Shown here: one piece after another, positions 58,801 through 64,000 of the stretch
Layout: each line of letters starts with the position of its first letter
Position numbering within the stretch: the stretch's first letter is position 1
Assembly: GCA_030549175.1 (NCBI GenBank)
Contig: JAUKUA010000007.1
Coordinates: forward strand, 1,550,001 to 1,614,000
Direction: 5' to 3'
Origin: Lasiosphaeris hirsuta
Lineage: Eukaryota > Ascomycota > Sordariomycetes > Sordariales > Lasiosphaeriaceae
Length of the DNA stretch: 64,000 nt
Notes under the pieces: model-generated
Told to the model about the DNA's origin: nothing
Database searches by the model: none
What the model saw: the letters and a program-made list of their open reading frames with translations, nothing else
Program-made: the position numbers and the translations under genes

Positions 58801-59529
58801 ACTTGCTGTGTGATTTGGCGGGAAAACGAAAGTTTGGTCGAGGCTCAGTTCGGGTTTAGTAGCGGGGCGGCGTTGGTGGGAGGAATTGTACGAGAGGGGC
58901 GGACAAGAATCTGTTACGAGATCTGAGAGTGGGTGACTGATGATCGCGACCGCGAAAGAAAAAAATTTAGTTACTCAATCCGCTAAACTCCTCTCCGACT
59001 GCGGCATTGCGCAAAATCCCTGGTGGGTGGGATCTTATCGATATTAGCGCACCTTATCAGCTGTAAAAAAGGAAAAAAAAAACTTTGGATCCCCTGACCA
59101 AACCAGAACTTCGGGTATCGGCATTGGACCAATACCGTGTACTACATACAAGCCCCACGTTAGGTTTTGACCAGAACCGCATCAGGATGTAACAACCCAG
59201 ACAAATACAGACAGAGAGCTCGTGTTAGCATTTCACGTTGCTGTCCCTATTTCTTTCGAATGTAGGCTTCTCCCTAACGTCCTGTTTGACAAGGGCTGGA
59301 ATGACCAGTCAGGCTGCCTCGGGCAGACATAATACCTGTCTCTCGATGAATGACCCATGCCCTATTCCCAAGTACCTAGACGGGGAGATGGCCAAATATA
59401 GAGGCAACCCTCCTAGGAAACGCCAAGAAATGCAATGTTATGTCCCCCCGCGCGCCGCCGATGCAAAGCCGGTACCTGGTATTACATACAAACCCAATGC
59501 AGTCCTTGCTTTCCTCCTTCGGTGCCGGC
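58801..59529. other. Intergenic region, GGC1 promoter and RPC82 3' region
   Basis: It holds the GGC1 promoter and the 3' end of RPC82. A-rich tracts lie at 58959-58968 and 59067-59082. The plus-strand frame 59238-59555 runs antisense into RPC82 and shows no domain. Confidence 0.5.
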
Positions 59530-61742
59530 TTAGAAATCACGTAGAAGTGAGATGAAGTCGTCCAGCCGCATAACCTGGGCAAACAGCTTCTTCTCGTTCT
59601 CCCGGAAACGTGAGTACCTGTCATAATACTCCTTTCTCATGACATCTTTCTCTCTCCCCTTGACGTCTGTCCTCTTCGTCAACATTAGGACATCCTTCTC
59701 TCTTTGCCGGATCACTTCCAAGATCTGAAGGCAGCGCACCATCGTCTTATAGCTGTCATCGACCAGACGGGTGGCGCTCTTCTCTATGTCGCAAAACCAT
59801 AGGAAGAATGACTTCTTTACATCCGCCTTGTTATCTCTAGGCACCTCTTGAATGTGCACGAAGCCTGCTGTCTGCATTTGCAGCATCTTTTGTTGTACTT
59901 CGGCCTTGCGCATCAACGCAACGTTCTGAAGTGACTTTTCATCCAGCTTGCCCTTGTCCCGAAGAAGACGGACTAGGCGCAGACCCGGCTTCCCCGAGCT
60001 CTGTTCAATGACAGAGTCAAGTTCCGCCTCGCAGAGGGTGTGCATCAGCGGCACAAAGTCCACTGTCCACTCGTCGGGCCCGCAGTGGCGAACAAAGTGC
60101 TGGGTGCTCTCTGCGAGCAAGAGGAGATGCTGCCGAAGCTGGCCGGGGCGATCTAATCGCTGCTCTTTGCCGGCCGCAGCATTGGCAAATTTGACCATGG
60201 TAACGTTTCTGACAGGCGCGGAGGATCGGCCTCTGACCTCGTATTCAGCGTCTGACTCTTCGCTTTCTGAGCCCGAGCCCTCTTCGTCTTCTTCGTCGGC
60301 GCTCGCATCACCGTCGACCTCGGCCTCTGCAATAAAGAGCTTCTTCTTTGGTGGATGTTCATGGACCGCTTCAGCCGCTTTGGATGAGATCTTGTCCTTG
60401 GTAGCCTTTCCAAGCCCCTGAGACAGATCGATGCCTGTCTTGAGGTTGTCCAAAATCTCGTCTGTCGTCACGAGCCCAACCCCTATATCCTCCTCTCCCT
60501 CTTCTTTGATATCAATCGCGGGATCCAGGCGGCACCGAGCGAGGCGTTTAGTCAACAGCTTGAGTAGAACGGCATACACGTAGGCTGTGGGTTCGCCAAT
60601 CATGTCCGCCACGAATTGGTATAGTCGGCGGTTCCGTAGCTCAACAAGACACTTCTCCCAGTTGATGCGAATAACTTGTTTCGGCTAGAAATGTGTCAGT
60701 TTGATATCCTATCCAGACGGTTGGATCAGGCACCTACGTCTAAGCTAGGATCGCCGGGTTCTTCTTCATATGCGCTGTTTCCGTTTGATATGCCGACGCC
60801 AGAGAATAGCTTGCGTCTTTTAGCTGCTGTGCCGTTCTGCTCGAGTTTGCGTTTAAGTGATTTCGATTCGTCGCGAACTTTTCGAAGACCCTCGGCAACC
60901 TTCTCCTGGTATTCGATTTTCCCCTTTCCACCTTTGACTCCAGCCGGAAAATCTTTGTCTAAGGTCTCTTTCTCGACATCCCTCAGTATATCCTGGGGAC
61001 TGAGAAAGGTTTTTTTGTGGACGACTTCGATTAGCTCAGCCTCAACAAGGCGGCAGAGAACCGAGTTCAGCTGTCCTGTGCTGCTGATTGATGTGTCAGG
61101 CTTTTTGACCACCTGAACATCTCCATTCGCACCGTTGAGTTCGGGCCAGTCGTCCTCTTCGTGCTTGACCAGTTTGGCGGCATTGTTCGCGTAGTCGATC
61201 TTGCTTTGGTAGGCAGCAACGAGATCGGAGACTCGAGTCTGGCCAGAAAGCAGAAGACTCTGCATGACGTCTTTCGCGGACGGGCTGAGGGAGGTGTCGA
61301 CCATTTCCAACACCTTGCCGATGCGCGCCAAGTTATACGCATTATCGGTGTTTGCCTCATACACGGTTAGTCCATTGTCGCTACTGACGTCGAAGTAGAG
61401 CAGGCTGTGCTGATTGAGAACCGCAAGGCCGTGTCGAAGCTGGCGGGGTGACATCGAGGTATACTGCACGAGTTGAGGCAGTGATGAGCGTCCTCGAGTC
61501 AAGAGTACGGCGAAGATTCTCTGGGCAAAGCGTGTTAGCCTTGATGAGGCCAGAGAGCTTGAAGCAACTGGGATTTCATACCGAAGGGAGTTCGCCATAG
61601 ATCTCATCTATTAGCAGAGCGCAGAGCTGTGCGCCGTTTTGTGTCTAGACCAAAATAGTTAGTATGGCCCAAGTTGCACTGTTGCGAAAGCTTCAGCTTG
61701 CAACAGGCTGCGGGGCGACAGGGGGTGACATACGACAAGCAT
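59530..61742 (-). CDS. RPC82: DNA-directed RNA polymerase III subunit RPC82 (RPC3)
   Basis: Four exons, 61742-61734, 61644-61582, 61520-60738 and 60684-59530, give 669 residues. The first exon encodes only Met-Leu-Val, and the second 21 residues (TQNGAQLCALLIDEIYGELPS). All junctions are in phase 0. The sequence shows the tandem winged-helix character of C82/RPC3 (RIFAVLLTRGRSSLPQLVQYT and YTSMSPRQLRHGLAVLNQHSLLYF). An acidic insert lies in the middle and a helical C-terminus ends MRLDDFISLLRDF. By family, it belongs to the C82-C34-C31 subcomplex that helps Pol III open promoters and start transcription of tRNA and 5S genes. It is divergent from QCR2 with 528 bp between start codons. The tiny first exon is typical in style for this gene in related fungi, to my recollection. 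Confidence 0.9.
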
Positions 61743-62270
61743 CGTGGCGGTATTGAAGAAGCGCTGGATGTCATATATTGGCTTCTAGAGATCCTCTCAC
61801 TATCTCTAGAGCTGCCACAGTTGCTACCGGAGCGTCATTGAAAGGTGACGGATAGGATTGCAAGGTGCAGCGTGGTGGGGAGGTGAATCAGTTGTCTGGT
61901 GGGGGACCGCAGAAAACGATCCAACAATTTTTGAGTTGCCTCGATGGACCCTCTCGAGAGTCAGACTACCTTACACTAATACGGATACAATGTACAAATT
62001 TAGGCGGGTCGCGCGGGGAGCTCCACAGTACTCCAAGCGGCGATGACCCGCGGCCTGCCGGCCAATGGCGATGCGCCGCTCGCTGCTGACTCCTTGAGCT
62101 GGCGTCAATGGCACGGGCCCGGCAGAGTTGTTTTTCCGCCAGCTGTGCAGCCAGCGGTAGGTCGGGTCCAGGGAATTTTCGGAAGCCGCTCGAGAATAGC
62201 TCCCAGGTCCCTCAAGCAGCGCTGCCGCGATCAATCGACTTTGTCAATCGACGACAACGCCCCTCCTACC
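61743..62270. promoter_or_regulatory. Divergent promoter region, RPC82 / QCR2
   Basis: The region separates two head-to-head genes for Pol III and complex III subunits. A CCAAT box in good context (GGCCAATGG) lies at 62062-62066, about 205 bp before the QCR2 start. This fits the HAP/CBC control usual for fungal respiratory genes. Binding is inferred, not shown. Confidence 0.5.
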
Positions 62271-63837
62271 ATGATCTCCAGATCGGCTCTCACGAGGGGC
62301 AGTCAGCTGGCCCTTCGCTGCCAGGGTGCCGCCAAGGTTGTGCAGCGTGGATTCGCTGCCGCCGCCTCGGAGAAGGCGACGTACGAGCCAACAAGCATCG
62401 CCGGCGTCAAGGTCGCCGCGAGAGACGACAATGGCCCAACCACCCGCCTCGCTATCGTCGCGAAGGCCGGCACCCGCTTCGAGCCCCTTCCCGGCCTGAC
62501 GGTCGGACTGGAGGAGTTTGCTTTCAAGGTACGTCAATTGCAATTAGGCCCGGATGCATATCATATTATGCTTCCGGCGCGCCCCGGGAACCACGATGAG
62601 CTAATTTGTTTTCTACATTCAGAACACCCAAAAACGCTCCGCCCTGCGCATCACCCGCGAGTCCGAGCTCCTTGGAGGCCAATTGACCTCGCACCACACC
62701 CGCGAAGCCCTCGTGTTGCAGGCCAACTTCCTCCGCGAGGACCTCCCTTACTTCACCGAGCTTCTTGCCGAGGTCATCTCGCAGACCAAGTACACCAGTG
62801 CGTGACATAGCGTTCCATACCCCAATGGAGCCACGTTGACCAGATAAACAGCCCACGAGTTCCACGAGGAGGTTGAACATGTCATTCACCAAAAGCAGGC
62901 CAAGGTCGATGCAGCTGCTATCGCCCTGGATGCCGCCCACTCGGTCGCCTTCCACACTGGGCTCGGTGCCCCTCTCTACCCAACCCCCGACACCCCGGTC
63001 GCTTCCTATCTCAATGAGCACTCGGTCTCGGAATTCGCTGAGGCTGCTTATACTAAGGCCAATATCACTGTGGTAGCCGACGGTGCGAGCCCTGAGGGTT
63101 TGTCCAAGTGGATCGAGCCCTTCTTCAAGACCGTACCCGCCGAGTCTGCCTCTATTGTCAACCCGGCGGCTTCCAAGTACCACGGAGGAGAGCAGCGGAT
63201 TGCTAAGACGGGCACCAACGCCGTCATCATCGCTTTTCCTGGTGCCGCTCTTGCAGAGAGCAAGCCCGAGATCGCCGTCCTTGTCGGCCTGCTCGGTGGA
63301 GAGTCTGGTATCAAGTGGTCTCCCGGCTTCAGCCTCCTTTCAAAGGCTACGGCGGCTACCCCTGGCGCCACTGCCCACGCGAGCAACTTTGCCTACTCTG
63401 ATGCTGGTCTTCTCACTATTCAGATCACCGGCTCGGCCGCTGCTGTGCGTAAGGTCGCCGAGGAGGCTGTCAAGGCCATCAGGAGTATCGCAGATGGCTC
63501 GGTTTCTCAGGAGGAGGTTTTCAAGGCCATTGCCAAGGCCAGGTTTAACCTGCTGTCGGCCAGCGAGACCAGTGGAACTGGCCTTGTCCCCGCCGGGGCC
63601 AACCTGATCAGCGGCATCGCGCCCCTCAAGGTCACTGAGACCCTGAAGGCGTTCGAGTCCGTCACGGGAGACAAGCTCAAGGCTGTAAGTTGCATCCCCT
63701 CACTAAGCGTATTGTGGCAAACACTAACTGGATTCCAATAGGCTGCGAAGGCGTTGTTAGAAGGCAAGGCCTCGTTGGCCTCAGTTGGTGACCTTCACGT
63801 ACTGCCGTTTGCGGAGGACATCGGTCTCAAGGTATAG
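62271..63837 (+). CDS. QCR2: Ubiquinol-cytochrome c reductase core protein 2 (Qcr2)
   Basis: Four exons, 62271-62528, 62623-62797, 62852-63684 and 63742-63837 (donors GTACGT, GTGCGT and GTAAGT), give 453 residues. The N-terminus (MISRSALTRGSQLALRCQGA, rich in Arg/Ser/Ala with no acids) is a mitochondrial presequence. The protein is an M16-peptidase-like core subunit of respiratory complex III. Segments AGTRFEPLPGLTVGLEEFAFK, SALRITRESELLGGQLTSHHTREALVLQANFL and GESGIKWSPGFSLL follow the family pattern. The zinc-binding HxxEH motif of active processing peptidases is absent, as expected for core protein 2. It sits on the matrix side of the inner membrane and supports bc1 complex assembly. The C-terminus ends FAEDIGLKV. 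Confidence 0.94.
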
Positions 63838-64000
63838 AAAGGATGCTTGGGGAAGGAATGGAAAATGTATCAACAGCAACAGCCCAGAGCTACTGCAGAC
63901 TCGTGCCTCGTCCTATGTGCATATAATAACCTCTAGACTTAAACCCACTTTCCTACCTTACGTATAATGACACGGCGAGCTTGGAGGCCAGGGGGTGAGC
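63838..64000. other. QCR2 3' flank, window end
   Basis: Short 3' flanking sequence; nothing else is seen. Confidence 0.4.

Overview
The window is nuclear DNA of a filamentous ascomycete, most likely a Sordariomycete (Sordariales-like). The evidence is the set of fungal housekeeping genes, many short introns (about 50-150 nt) with CTRAC-type branch points, genes on both strands without operons, long poorly conserved disordered regions in regulators, and GC above one half by eye. I read 13 protein-coding genes with about 25 introns. I saw no tRNA, rRNA, CRISPR array, intact transposon or AT-rich RIP-type relic.

Layout: 1-8371 has no gene I can support. At 8505-12351 (+) lies a Sak1/Ssp1-type SNF1/AMPK-activating kinase with upstream ORFs in its leader. 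ALG2 (13969-15473, +) makes the dolichol-linked N-glycan precursor. The septation-network scaffold cdc11/nud1 (16085-21595, -) shares a divergent promoter with an unassigned 1025-residue protein (22328-25405, +) that carries a PP1-docking-like motif. KCS1 inositol-hexakisphosphate kinase follows (29222-33245, +). Next are a peroxisomal enoyl-CoA hydratase/isomerase ending in AKL (34110-34993, -) and ATG27, which has a one-base homopolymer frameshift (35880-37050, -). SPT20 of SAGA (38207-41434, -) has a GC-AG intron. The peroxin-22-like gene (42599-43939, -) is divergent from the eIF2B gamma gene (44660-46524, +).

After a 4.6-kb gene-free stretch come a two-finger C2H2 factor (51132-52226, +), an F-box-like/LRR protein with a second GC-AG intron (54486-56824, +), the mitochondrial GTP/GDP carrier GGC1 (57449-58800, -), and the divergent pair RPC82 (59530-61742, -) and QCR2 (62271-63837, +).

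These genes do not form one pathway. They cover energy signalling, glycosylation, cytokinesis, inositol pyrophosphates, peroxisome biology, autophagy, transcription, translation and respiration. I found no convincing new multi-gene system. The points most worth a second look are two GC-AG introns with the identical donor GCAAGT, the ATG27 frameshift, the unassigned 1025-residue protein, overlapping upstream ORFs in front of SAK1 and KCS1, and the orphan F-box/LRR and C2H2 proteins. Exon borders were placed by reading frame, splice signals and recognised protein family; each spliced length was checked for divisibility by three, and ATG27 is the only failure.
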